Shown in pieces: positions 54,138-62,818 of a stretch of DNA of 64,000 nt. Source of the DNA: Candidatus Amarolinea dominans. GTDB taxonomy: Bacteria; Chloroflexota; Anaerolineae; SSC4; Amarolineaceae. Under the pieces are notes generated by a model. The model saw only the letters and a list, made by a program, of their open reading frames with translations. It did not search any database and was not told where the DNA came from. A program made the position numbers and the translations under genes. The stretch's first letter is position 1; each line of letters begins with the position of its first letter. The DNA is taken from the NCBI GenBank assembly GCA_016719785.1, contig JADJYJ010000004.1:186001-250000 (forward strand), written 5' to 3'.

Positions 54138-54485
54138 TCAGGCGTCCGGGGAATCTGCGGGGCGCTCAGGGGGCATGGCTGGCGGCGCCGCGGCCGGCGC
54201 ACGGCTGCGCCAGGAAGCGATGGTCTGCCAGGCAAAAAGGAGACACAGCACGATCCAGGCGCCAATCTCCCACCAGGTGCGGCTGGTGCTGGCCAGGCCG
54301 GCGGCAAACAGGGTCAGGCCCAGGTTGAACGGGGTTTGGAAGATCGGAGCGCCCAGGACGGTGCGCAGGCGGGCATGGTTGGTTGCGGCCCACCAATCGG
54401 CGTAACTGAACGCGGCCAGCATGACAGCCAGGCCCAGGATCCAGAGCGCGTTCTTGGCCACGCCCACCCAATCAATCAAATCCAT
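54138..54485 (-). CDS. Small membrane protein
   Basis: 115 residues, three predicted helices (NALWILGLAVMLAAFSYADW, TPFNLGLTLFAAGLAS, IGAWIVLCLLFAWQTIASW) with a Pro/Ala tail. WWAAxxHARL between helices 1 and 2 is conserved-looking. No family assigned; it lies next to the WW-repeat membrane genes in the same orientation. Confidence 0.65.
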   Translation of the reverse strand: MDLIDWVGVAKNALWILGLAVMLAAFSYADWWAATNHARLRTVLGAPIFQTPFNLGLTLFAAGLASTSRTWWEIGAWIVLCLLFAWQTIASWRSRAPAAAPPAMPPERPADSPDA

Positions 54486-54553
54486 CTTTTCTCACCCGCT
54501 ACCAATACGCAAGATGTACGCCAGAGTTGCGCGATTCGCGAAAAACCGATGCA

Positions 54554-54811
54554 TTACTTCAGGTTCTCAGCCAGCAGCGTAGGGTCGAAATTGCGCTCAT
54601 ATCCCCACAGAAGCAGGTCAAGCCCTTCCAGGCCCTGCGCCAAACCCTCGGCAATCAACGCGCGATCAGGCTCGGGCAGGGTCGAATCAGAGTCAGGTGA
54701 TCGGGCATTTTCCATTTCTCGCAAACGCACCATCATACCACGCACCCGTTCTGTGGGTGTAAGCATTGTGTCAGGGGTCTCTGGATTCTCTTGCTTTGAT
54801 AGGCCCGGCAT
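54554..54811 (-). CDS. Short acidic protein of unknown function
   Basis: 85 residues, mostly polar, with a helical C-terminus (LIAEGLAQGLEGLDLLLWGY). AAGGGAAC precedes the ATG. It lies 30 bp downstream of the DUF4058 gene and is probably co-transcribed with it. No motif recognised. Confidence 0.55.
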   Translation of the reverse strand: MPGLSKQENPETPDTMLTPTERVRGMMVRLREMENARSPDSDSTLPEPDRALIAEGLAQGLEGLDLLLWGYERNFDPTLLAENLK

Positions 54812-54841
54812 ACCTGGTTCCCTTGTAAAGAAAGTCGCGCA

Positions 54842-55552
54842 TCAACCGGCGCCGTTGCCCCGGATTCTCTGGCTGGCGCAGGTCTGCTCATAGGTCAGAT
54901 TCAGATCAACGGGCACACTGACCTGGTCTTGCAACCAGAGCGGCAGGGTCGGCAGGGAGCGTCCCAGAGTCAGGGCTTCCGGCCAGATGTCAAGTTGAGG
55001 TGTGTCTTGCTTCCGCCATGCTCGATACGCCGCTGCGTATCGGTCCGCTGCCAGCGGCGACACGGGCGGTGTCAATTTGCGTAGGAGGTCATTGTGTAGA
55101 TTGACATTGCGCCCGCCGACAATGTCAACGACGATCAGGCTGATGCCCTGGCGCAAGTAGGTTTCGCATTTCGCCACGAACGCGGCGCGATGCGCCGGGC
55201 GGTCCTTGTTGGCCGGGCTGACCAGTTCGATGGCCGCAGTCAGGGTAGGCCCGCCCGAGTCGCTGAAGATTTCCACCTCCACAATGTCGGAAGTCAGCAC
55301 GAAAGGCGCCGAGAGGGGCGGCGCCGGCGCCGTCCATGCTGCAACGGGGCCAGGTGGATGGGCGTCAAGGAGCGGCTCCTGGAAGGCGGCGACATCAATT
55401 TCGATGCCGAACTGCACGTTGGGTTCAGCAAAGTAACCGGGGGGAAGGCGCTGATTGAGATCGGTCGCGATGAATGTTGCCCACGCGTTATGAAACCCAT
55501 GCCAGTGGCGCTGAACGCTCAGCGGTGGATGAAAATGATCGCGAAGCGGCAT
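54842..55552 (-). CDS. DUF4058 family protein
   Basis: 236 residues: PLSVQRHWHGFHNAWATFIA, DLNQRLPPGYFAEPNVQFGI, ELVSPANKDRP, FVAKCETYLRQGISLIVVDI and PLWLQDQVSVPVDLNLTYEQ match DUF4058, a family common in Chloroflexota, Planctomycetes and Cyanobacteria. The ELxSPxNK...Y segment resembles a PD-(D/E)XK nuclease core, but catalysis is unproven. Soluble. Confidence 0.85.
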   Translation of the reverse strand: MPLRDHFHPPLSVQRHWHGFHNAWATFIATDLNQRLPPGYFAEPNVQFGIEIDVAAFQEPLLDAHPPGPVAAWTAPAPPLSAPFVLTSDIVEVEIFSDSGGPTLTAAIELVSPANKDRPAHRAAFVAKCETYLRQGISLIVVDIVGGRNVNLHNDLLRKLTPPVSPLAADRYAAAYRAWRKQDTPQLDIWPEALTLGRSLPTLPLWLQDQVSVPVDLNLTYEQTCASQRIRGNGAG

Positions 55553-55740
55553 GTCGGTTCTCCTGGCGAAAATTCCACAGGACAGATGCCCGAAAACTCC
55601 TGGCCTGGCCGGCGTCCAGGTCCCTCCTGAACGAAGCGCCAGCGGCCTGATGGGAGTTCAACGGTGTGAACTCCCACAATCAGATTGTAACATGCCTTCA
55701 GAAATGAGTCAATGAGTCAATGAAGCCGAACTGCCGTTCA

Positions 55741-56034
55741 CTACATGAGCAGGCCGCCCAGGATGAGGAGCGCAAAGAAGACGGGTACGGTAAAGATGAT
55801 CGCATAGAGGCGCGTGTCGAATTTCAGGTGCATGTAGTACATGACCACCAGGACCAGCTTGGAAAATGCAAAGGCCAGCAGGATCATCACCTGGCCCCCT
55901 TTGGGGATGGGCAGGAACGTGACCCCAAGTTCCATGAAGGTCAGGACAGCCAGGGCAATGTAAACAGCCACATAGTTGGGCTGGGCATGGGCCTCATGGG
56001 CCACGGTCGGTAGAAACGATGTATTCTCACTCAT
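55741..56034 (-). CDS. Cytochrome c oxidase subunit IV
   Basis: 97 residues with three membrane helices: YVAVYIALAVLTFMELGVTF, QVMILLAFAFSKLVLVVMYY and YAIIFTVPVFFALLILGGLL. This is the pattern of prokaryotic subunit IV (CoxD/CtaF). It lies 21 bp after cox3 in the same direction, so both feed the oxidase whose subunits I and II are divergent. Confidence 0.85.
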   Translation of the reverse strand: MSENTSFLPTVAHEAHAQPNYVAVYIALAVLTFMELGVTFLPIPKGGQVMILLAFAFSKLVLVVMYYMHLKFDTRLYAIIFTVPVFFALLILGGLLM

Positions 56035-56055
56035 AGTCTTGATTGCCCCCTTACC

Positions 56056-56646
56056 TCAGATCAGGTAGACGATGACGAACAGGATGATCCACACAATGTC
56101 CACAAAATGCCAGTAGAGGCCGAAGATTTCCAGGCTCATACTGTAATCCGCGTTGAAACGGCCGCGCAATGCCTGCACGATAATCCCCACCAGCCACAAC
56201 AGCCCAATGAACACATGCAGGCCGTGAAAACCGGTCAGCGTGAAGAAAATAGTGCCAAACATGCTGCTGCTGATGGTCAGCCCTTCTTCGAAGAGCTTGA
56301 AATACTCGATGACCTGCACCCCCAGGAACGTGCCGCCGCAGAGCAGCGAGGCGAACAACCAGAGGCGCAATTTCGCCTGATCGTTGCGTTGGGCCGCGGC
56401 CAGGGCTAACACCACCGTCATGCTGCTGGTCAACAGCACAAAGGTGTTGAAGGCCGTCAACGGGATGTTCAGGATATGATTGGCATCGGCCGGGCCGCGT
56501 AGCCGGAACATCATGAACGCGGCGATGAGCGCGCTGAAGAACATCACTTCGGATGCCAAAAAGATCCACATCCCCAGCTTAGGGGTATTTACCGGCATTA
56601 GGCGTTCCGCAGACGCCTGGGCGGGCGCGGTCGAGGCTTGGGCCAT
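56056..56646 (-). CDS. coxC: Cytochrome c oxidase subunit III
   Basis: 196 residues, five helices: KLGMWIFLASEVMFFSALIA, NTFVLLTSSMTVVLALAAAQ, LFEEGLTISSSMFGTIFFTL, TGFHGLHVFIGLLWLVGIIV, YWHFVDIVWIILFVIVYL. The five-helix form with the last HFVDIVW motif is the quinol/caa3-type subunit III. AAGGAG stands 8 nt before the ATG at 56646, preferred to GTG 56655. Confidence 0.92.
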   Translation of the reverse strand: MAQASTAPAQASAERLMPVNTPKLGMWIFLASEVMFFSALIAAFMMFRLRGPADANHILNIPLTAFNTFVLLTSSMTVVLALAAAQRNDQAKLRLWLFASLLCGGTFLGVQVIEYFKLFEEGLTISSSMFGTIFFTLTGFHGLHVFIGLLWLVGIIVQALRGRFNADYSMSLEIFGLYWHFVDIVWIILFVIVYLI

Positions 56647-56734
56647 GCGCTTCACTCCTTGATCTACTCAGGTTCGGTCACGTTTTGGGCACAGAAACAG
56701 GATCAACGATCATCTCAACCATAAGATGGGGCCA

Positions 56735-56763
56735 ATCATATCTATACTGACTCCATTTGTCAA
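56735..56763 (-). promoter_or_regulatory. cox3-coxIV promoter
   Basis: On the minus strand TTGACA (56763-56758), 17 bp, TATGAT (56740-56735), 89 bp upstream of the cox3 start. Close to consensus. Confidence 0.7.
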
Positions 56764-56807
56764 ACAATCGAGTACAGATTGTTACTATTCGCACTTATGA
56801 TTCTTTT

Positions 56808-56836
56808 TTGACAAGGTGCGTCACGTATGTTAGCAT
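56808..56836 (+). promoter_or_regulatory. cox2-cox1 promoter
   Basis: TTGACA (56808-56813), 17 bp, TAGCAT (56831-56836), 120 bp before the cox2 ATG. The leader contains two TGACGT motifs (TGACGTCAAGTGACGTGA) that may be a regulator site. It is back to back with the cox3 promoter. Confidence 0.6.
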
Positions 56837-56956
56837 GTGCCGCCCGTACCAATGACGTCAAGTGACGTGAAACGACGACCATCGAAACGTACCGTTCGCG
56901 TGACCCGTGGAATCATCTTGCGTGAATAACCTCACATTTTTGGGAGCAGCAGTTCA

Positions 56957-58780
56957 ATGAGCACGAACTACCGATTGCGCGCAGCCTATCTCTATTTTGC
57001 CCGCCCAACCCCAATCCTGCCGGATCAGTGGTCCCGCCAAGTCCTGAGCAGCCTCTATCCGCAGTGGAATTTGGACGCGGTGCGCATCGTGGGTCGCATG
57101 GTGGGCGCCTTGCCTACGCCGGCCCAGGTTGACAGCAACATGGCAGCAGAAGGATACGACGAGGCGGTCTTCCGCTGGAATCGGCGCGACGTCACCGATT
57201 CGACCGGCCAGCCCATCACCCTGGTGGAGGTCTACGAAGCGCCGTTGCCGGTGGCAGTGCCCCTGGATGCCTCCGACATGCGCACCCCGCCCTTCACACG
57301 GCGCGACCTGATGGCAGGCGCGCTGGCAGGTGTCGGCGGCGGCCTGGCCATGGGCCTGTTGGCGATGCTTGTCGGCCTGTTCGACCGCAGCGGCGCCATG
57401 AGCGTGTGGGCGCCCCTCAACCAGATCGCCAGCGCGATTCTTGGCCCTGATGTGGTCGGCCCTCAGTTCAACTTCACCACCGCCCTGGTCGGTTCCCTGT
57501 TTCATTTTGGTCTTTCGGCCCTCCTCGGCATGGCGTTTGCGCTGATCTACCACGGCGTGCTGCGCTTGCCTCGTCGCTTGGGCGCGCCGGTGGCGGCAGG
57601 CGCCATTTATGGCCTGATCATCTTCTTCCTGGCCGACCTGCTCCTGCCCATGTTGGCCCCTGGGATGGCCTTCGCGGCCAAGCCCGGTTTCATTGCCGGG
57701 CACATGGTCTTTGGCCTCGTCATCGGCATCGTCTACTCCCGCCTGCGCCCCAACTTTTCGGGCCTGCTCGTCGTCCTGGCATCCCTGCTCTTCCTGGGCG
57801 CTGGCGTCGTCGTCACCTCGCTCAATCTTTTCATGCCTGTGCAGGCGTCCGAACAGGCCGTTGGCGTTGATTCCCTCTTCAATTTAATGATGGGCATCGC
57901 CACGGTCATCTTTCTTCTCGTGCAAGCCGCCCTGGTGTACGCCGCGCTCCAATTCCGCCGCAAGCCGGGCGATGACGAGGATGGCCCGCCGATCCACGGC
58001 AACAACACGCTGGAAATTATCTGGACCACGGTGCCGGCCATTATTGTCATCATCATCAGCTTCCTCAGCTACCAGACCTTCGTCGCGGAGCGTGCCTTTG
58101 CCAAGACCGACATGGTGGTCGAGGTGACAGGCCAGCAGTTCTTCTGGACTTTCTACTATCCTGAGGAGGACATCACGGTACAGAACGAGCTGGTAGTTCC
58201 GATTGGCCGTCCGGTGCAGTACCGGCTGCGAGCCACGGATGTGCTGCACGCGTTCTGGGTGCCCGATTTCCGTATCAAGCGCGACGCCATGCCCGATCGG
58301 GTCACCGATACGCGGGCGACAGCGTCCAAAATCGGTGAATATGCCATTGTTTGCGCTGAACTGTGCGGCGCCGGCCACGCGCAGATGCGCGGCACGATCA
58401 AAGTGGTTTCGGCCGCGGACTTCGAGGCGTGGGTGCAGGAGCAGCAGAGCAAGACCGTTGACGCCAACGACCCCATCGCCTACGGTCGCAGCGTCTTCCA
58501 GAAGGCCGGTTGCACCACCTGCCATACACTGACCGACGCCGGCGGCGCTGGGCAGATCGGGCCTGATCTAAACCAAATCGGCGTCGTCGCGGCCACCCGC
58601 GTCGCCGGCCAGACGGCTGCGGAATACATCAGGACATCCATCGTCAAACCGGGTGAGTACCTGGCGCCGCAGTGTCCAATGGGCGCATGTCCGGCCAACG
58701 TCATGCTGCCAACCTTCGGCACGTCTCTATCTGAGGCCGAACTCACAGCGCTGGTCACCTACCTGTCAAGCCAGAAGTAA
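56957..58780 (+). CDS. coxB: Cytochrome c oxidase subunit II fused to an N-terminal membrane domain and a C-terminal cytochrome c
   Basis: 607 residues, about twice a normal subunit II. Residues 1-about 280 are new to the family: a soluble part (1-110) and about five membrane helices (ALAGVGGGLAMGLLAMLVGL ...). From about 300 on it is COX2: two helices, then the copper A site with HAFWVPDF (His431) and CAELCGAGHAQM (Cys466, Cys470, His474, Met477). Residues 519-523 are the haem c site CTTCH, with a likely axial Met near 583. The C-terminal haem defines a caa3 oxidase. cox1 follows 17 bp later. Confidence 0.93.
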   Translation: MSTNYRLRAAYLYFARPTPILPDQWSRQVLSSLYPQWNLDAVRIVGRMVGALPTPAQVDSNMAAEGYDEAVFRWNRRDVTDSTGQPITLVEVYEAPLPVAVPLDASDMRTPPFTRRDLMAGALAGVGGGLAMGLLAMLVGLFDRSGAMSVWAPLNQIASAILGPDVVGPQFNFTTALVGSLFHFGLSALLGMAFALIYHGVLRLPRRLGAPVAAGAIYGLIIFFLADLLLPMLAPGMAFAAKPGFIAGHMVFGLVIGIVYSRLRPNFSGLLVVLASLLFLGAGVVVTSLNLFMPVQASEQAVGVDSLFNLMMGIATVIFLLVQAALVYAALQFRRKPGDDEDGPPIHGNNTLEIIWTTVPAIIVIIISFLSYQTFVAERAFAKTDMVVEVTGQQFFWTFYYPEEDITVQNELVVPIGRPVQYRLRATDVLHAFWVPDFRIKRDAMPDRVTDTRATASKIGEYAIVCAELCGAGHAQMRGTIKVVSAADFEAWVQEQQSKTVDANDPIAYGRSVFQKAGCTTCHTLTDAGGAGQIGPDLNQIGVVAATRVAGQTAAEYIRTSIVKPGEYLAPQCPMGACPANVMLPTFGTSLSEAELTALVTYLSSQK

Positions 58781-58797
58781 GCGAGGAGAACATCAAG

Positions 58798-60486
58798 ATG
58801 GCACACGCACCTGCTGTCGAGCAGAGTGGGCATGGCGCCGGTCATGCCGAACACCATGAAGGCTTTGTCATGCACGGCGCCTGGAAATGGTGGCACTATT
58901 TTACCTTCAACACCGATCACAAAGTCATCGGCATTCAGTACCTCACCGTGACGTTTCTGTTTTTCTTGCTGGGCGGCATCCTGGCGCTCCTGGTGCGCAC
59001 CGAACTGGCGCAGCCAGGCAGCCAGTATTACTCGGGCACCGAATACAATCGCCTGTTCACGATGCATGCCACCATCATGATCTTCCTCTGGGTGATCCCG
59101 GTGCTGGCCGGCCTGGCCAACTACATCGTCCCGCTGCAGATCGGCGCGAATGACATGGCGTTTCCCAAACTCAACGCGGTCAGCTTCTGGCTGATCGTCA
59201 TCGGCGGCCTGCTGCTCTGCTCATCCTTCCTGGTGGGCGCGCCCGAAGCAGGTTGGACCGCCTATCCGCCCCTCTCCCTCTTGGGCGGTGACGGCCAGAC
59301 GATCTGGGCCATTTCCATCATCATCTTAGGCTTTTCATCCATCTTTGGCGGGGTCAACTTCTTGACCACGATCGCTCGCATGCGCACGCCAGGCATGGGC
59401 TGGTTCGAACTGCCGCTCTTCACCTGGAGCATTGTCGCCACCTCGATCATCCAGGTTCTGGGTACCCCCGTCATCGCCAGCGCCCTGTTCCTGCTGGCCG
59501 TCGAGCGCATCTTCCACGCCAACTTCTTCAACGTCACGCAGGGCGGCGATCCCTTGATGTGGCAGCACCTCTTCTGGTTCTATTCGCATCCGGCCGTCTA
59601 CGTGATGGTGCTGCCCGCCATGGGCGTCGTCTCTGACGTGCTGCCGGTCTTCAGCCGCAAACCGATCTTCGGCTACAAGGCCATCGCCTTCTCCAGTCTG
59701 GCCATCTGCTTCCTGGGCTTCACCGTCTGGGCACACCACATGTTTACCAGTGGCATGAACCCCTGGATGACGGTGCCCTTCATGATTACCTCCATGGTCA
59801 TCGCCGTCCCCACCGGCGTCAAGATCTTCGGCTGGTTGGGCACCATCTGGCAAGGCAAGCTGCGCTTCGACAGCGCCATGCTCTTCGCCCTGGGCTTCAT
59901 CTCCCTCTTCGTCCTCGGTGGCATCAGCGGGGTGGTCCTCGCTTCCGTGCCGGTTGACATCCACGTGCATGACACCTACTTCGTGGTCGCGCATCTGCAC
60001 TACGTGCTCTTCGGCGGCAGTGTCACGGCCATCTACGCCGGCATCTACTACTGGTTCCCCAAGATCACCGGTCGTAAGCTGAACGAGACCTGGGGCAAAC
60101 TCCATTTCTGGCTGCACTTCATCGGCTTCCATACGACCTTCCTGGTCATGCACGTCTCCGGCCTGCTTGGGATGCCGCGCCGCGTGGCCGACTACGACCC
60201 CCAGTTCTATGCTATGAACCTCATTGCAACCATCGGCGCCTACCTCCTGGGCACCTCCACCCTCCCCTTCATGTGGAACGTCGCGGTCAGCCTGTTCAAG
60301 GGCGAGGTGGCCGGTGACAACCCCTGGGATGCCAAGACCCTGGAATGGCAGACGTCATCGCCGCCATCCATCTTCAACTGGGATGAAACGCATCAACCGC
60401 ACGTGGGCGGCGGCCCGTATGACTATGGTCGCCACCCGCTCAGCAGCAGCATCCCGGCCACGGGCGCCGCGCACGGCTCAGACTAG
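58798..60486 (+). CDS. coxA: Cytochrome c oxidase subunit I, A2 type
   Basis: 562 residues, about 12 helices. Low-spin haem His in LFTMHATIM (His90), the copper B/active site in FWFYSHPAVYVMVLPAMG (His264 and Tyr268 cross-link), the His pair for copper B and haem in AHLHYVLFGG, and the KINPxG-type loops. YSHP instead of a Glu (xxHPEVY) is the A2 (caa3-type) signature. The rest of the D and K channels was not checked in detail. Confidence 0.95.
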   Translation: MAHAPAVEQSGHGAGHAEHHEGFVMHGAWKWWHYFTFNTDHKVIGIQYLTVTFLFFLLGGILALLVRTELAQPGSQYYSGTEYNRLFTMHATIMIFLWVIPVLAGLANYIVPLQIGANDMAFPKLNAVSFWLIVIGGLLLCSSFLVGAPEAGWTAYPPLSLLGGDGQTIWAISIIILGFSSIFGGVNFLTTIARMRTPGMGWFELPLFTWSIVATSIIQVLGTPVIASALFLLAVERIFHANFFNVTQGGDPLMWQHLFWFYSHPAVYVMVLPAMGVVSDVLPVFSRKPIFGYKAIAFSSLAICFLGFTVWAHHMFTSGMNPWMTVPFMITSMVIAVPTGVKIFGWLGTIWQGKLRFDSAMLFALGFISLFVLGGISGVVLASVPVDIHVHDTYFVVAHLHYVLFGGSVTAIYAGIYYWFPKITGRKLNETWGKLHFWLHFIGFHTTFLVMHVSGLLGMPRRVADYDPQFYAMNLIATIGAYLLGTSTLPFMWNVAVSLFKGEVAGDNPWDAKTLEWQTSSPPSIFNWDETHQPHVGGGPYDYGRHPLSSSIPATGAAHGSD

Positions 60487-60542
60487 GACACGGTCGCAGC
60501 TTATCCTGGTGACCAGCAATATCAACAGGGCAAGCGTTTTTG

Positions 60543-60632
60543 ACCACAAGGAACGCAAAGAACACAAAGAAATGGCAGTTCAACCGCACATTGGCGGTGT
60601 CTTTGCGCTCTTTGTGTTCTTTGTGGCAAAGA
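60543..60632. repeat. CCACAAAG-type dispersed inverted repeat, second copy
   Basis: CCACAAGGAACGCAAAGAAC and the following ACAAAGAAA form one arm (60543-60572); CTTTGCGCTCTTTGTGTTCT and following TTGTGGCAAA form the other (60601-60632). Related to 4388-4473. Confidence 0.65.
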
Positions 60633-60699
60633 ATCGTCCAAGTTTGGAATTGCTGCCGGCCGTTTTTTCCGCGGCAGAATGTCAGAGCCTTTGTGTTTC

Positions 60700-60728
60700 T
60701 TGTCACAACCTCCCCCGTGTAGTATAAT
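60700..60728 (+). promoter_or_regulatory. Strong promoter upstream of ctaAB
   Basis: TTGTCA (60700-60705), 17 bp, consensus TATAAT (60723-60728). The -10 is immediately followed by an inverted-repeat element (60729-60836), so transcripts would start inside its left arm. Confidence 0.7.
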
Positions 60729-60836
60729 AGACCTTATCGGGAATAAGCCGAGTTGTAGTCCGAGCCACAACCAGCAGTTTCTCTTGACGATTTGACTACT
60801 GCATGTCGTGGCGCGCCGTTATTCCCGATAAGGTCT
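60729..60836. mobile_element. 108-bp element with 18-bp perfect terminal inverted repeats
   Basis: AGACCTTATCGGGAATAA (60729-60746) and TTATTCCCGATAAGGTCT (60819-60836) are exact complements. ATAAT occurs just outside both ends (60724-60728 and 60838-60842) and could be a target-site duplication. No ORF. This is a MITE-like insertion, or a very strong RNA hairpin in the ctaAB leader. Confidence 0.7.
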
Positions 60837-60919
60837 AATAATGGCAGATGAACGATGAATGGCGAACGGGAACCTGAATTCACGTTCATCATTCATCGTT
60901 TCTGTATTGGGGTTTTCAC

Positions 60920-62770
60920 GTGCCACTTCGCATGCTCGTGGCCGAAACCGGCAACATGCGCTGGTTTCGTCAACTGTCGCTGTGGACCTCGATCGGCGCC
61001 TGGATTGTTCTTGTGCTGGGCGGCCTGGCGCGCACCACAGGTCTTGCGCTCGGCTGCCGCACCTGGCCGTTGTGTGACGGCCGCCTCACGCTGAGCGTTG
61101 CAGCAGGCGGCTGGCTCGACCTCTGGCATCGCCTGGGCGCCGGCCTGCTTGTCCTGGCCGTTTTACTGCTCCTGCGCATCGCGCTGACCAACCGCGGGCA
61201 TCTGCACCGGCTCGCGCCACGCTTGCTGATGATCACCGCCGGCATCGTAGCCGTGCAGGCGTTGATCGGCAGCTTGCTCGGCGCTGCCCCCGTCTCCCTG
61301 CTGACCTGGACACACGCCAGCCTGGCGACGCTCAGCCTGGGTCTGCTCACGGCCAACACGCTCCTCGCCTGGTCGCGCACCCGCAACCGCGGCGCCATCC
61401 TGGCCCGCATCGTGCAGACGCAGGAGGAGTACGGCGGCTTCAGCGCCTGGTTGACCCTGGCGACCGTGGCTGCCTTCATCCTGGTGCTGACCGGCGCGGC
61501 CGTCACCCATAGTCTGGCGGCCAGCGCGTGTCCGGCCTTTCCCAACTGCGGCCTCAGCAGCGCGCCGGCCAGCCTGCAGATCATCCAGATGCTGCATCGG
61601 AGCAGCGTGCTTGCCACACTGCTCGTGTTCCTGTGGCTCTCCTGGCGCTACACCGGCATCCTGGGCCGTGAAAGCCGCAGCGCACGCCGCTGGAACCGAG
61701 CCATGCTCACCCTCTTCGCCGGCCAGATTGGACTGGGCGCGGCCAACGCGCTGCTCCCTCTGCCCGCCTGGATCAACGCCGCGCACCTGGGCCTGGCCGC
61801 GGCCGTGTGGGCCGGCTTCGTGGTTCTCTTCACGCTCTACCAAGAGGGACTAGGCGCCGAGATCATCCCCGGCAGTGACGCCAGGACCGCCGGCAGCCGC
61901 CGCAACAACCTGGGGTCCGTCATCTTCGCCTATTTCTGGCTGGCCAAGCCCTACATCACCGTCCTTCTGCTCGTCATCACCCTGGCCGCGATCCTGGTTG
62001 CCACGGCCGGCCGGCCGCCCTGGGGCCTGACCCTGTGGGCGCTGCTGGGCGGCGCGCTCTCCGCCTCGTCCGCCAACACCATCAACGCGTACCTGGAGCG
62101 TGAGAAAGACAAGATCATGCCGCGCACCCAACGCCGGCCGCTGGCCTCGGCGCGCATCGCCCCCATCAATGGTCTGATCTACGGCCTGACGCTCGGTATC
62201 CTTTCGGTCGTCGTGTTCGTTGTTTATGTCAACATTCTGAGCGCCGTGATCTCGACCTTTGCCCTGCTCTACTATGTCGTTATCTACACCCTGTGGCTGA
62301 AGCCCCGCACCCCGTACAACATCGTCATCGGCGGTGCAGCCGGCGCGTTCCCGCCCATGATCGGCTGGACGGCCGTCACCGGTCAGATTGATCTGCTGGC
62401 TGTCATCCTCTTTGCCGTCGTCTTCTGCTGGACGCCGCCCCACACCTGGGCGCTGACTCTCCTGGCGCAGCGTGACTACACGATGGTCAATACCCCCATG
62501 TGGCCGGTGGTGCATGGCGAGGCCAACACCCGCCAGCAGATCGTCGCCTACACCTGGCCTATGCTGATTGTCACCCTGCTGCCCGCGGTCACCCGCCTGC
62601 TAGGGCCAGTCTACTTGATCGCCGCGCTGGCGCTGGGCGGCATCTTCATCTACCTGGCGCTGCGCCTGCGCCAAACGGGCACCAAAGCCTCGGCCCTCAG
62701 TCTTTACAAATACTCCACCCTCTACCTGGCCCTCTTGTTTGCGGCCATGGTGGTGGATCGGGTGGTGTGA
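60920..62770 (+). CDS. ctaAB: Haem A synthase fused to protohaem IX farnesyltransferase (CtaA-CtaB)
   Basis: 616 residues. Residues about 10-310 are CtaA (LGGLARTTGLALGC with a Cys pair, LWHRLGAGLLVLAVLLLLR, HRSSVLATLLVFLWLSWRY, NAAHLGLAAAVWAGFVVLF) and about 325-616 are CtaB (ASSANTINAYLEREKDKIMP, RTQRRPLASARIAPINGL, YTLWLKPRTPYNIVIGGAAG, HTWALTLLAQRDYTMVNTPM). NxxxDRxxD-type residues of the prenyltransferase are present as NAYLEREKDKIM. Makes haem O and A for the oxidase. I use GTG 60920 (GGGG 7 nt upstream); ATG 60932 or 60956 are options. The fusion occurs in other caa3-containing bacteria. Confidence 0.93.
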   Translation: MPLRMLVAETGNMRWFRQLSLWTSIGAWIVLVLGGLARTTGLALGCRTWPLCDGRLTLSVAAGGWLDLWHRLGAGLLVLAVLLLLRIALTNRGHLHRLAPRLLMITAGIVAVQALIGSLLGAAPVSLLTWTHASLATLSLGLLTANTLLAWSRTRNRGAILARIVQTQEEYGGFSAWLTLATVAAFILVLTGAAVTHSLAASACPAFPNCGLSSAPASLQIIQMLHRSSVLATLLVFLWLSWRYTGILGRESRSARRWNRAMLTLFAGQIGLGAANALLPLPAWINAAHLGLAAAVWAGFVVLFTLYQEGLGAEIIPGSDARTAGSRRNNLGSVIFAYFWLAKPYITVLLLVITLAAILVATAGRPPWGLTLWALLGGALSASSANTINAYLEREKDKIMPRTQRRPLASARIAPINGLIYGLTLGILSVVVFVVYVNILSAVISTFALLYYVVIYTLWLKPRTPYNIVIGGAAGAFPPMIGWTAVTGQIDLLAVILFAVVFCWTPPHTWALTLLAQRDYTMVNTPMWPVVHGEANTRQQIVAYTWPMLIVTLLPAVTRLLGPVYLIAALALGGIFIYLALRLRQTGTKASALSLYKYSTLYLALLFAAMVVDRVV

Positions 62771-62818
62771 CATGCCGACAGGTAGCGGCAGGGTTCCCAA
62801 TCACATCAGGCGTGACGC

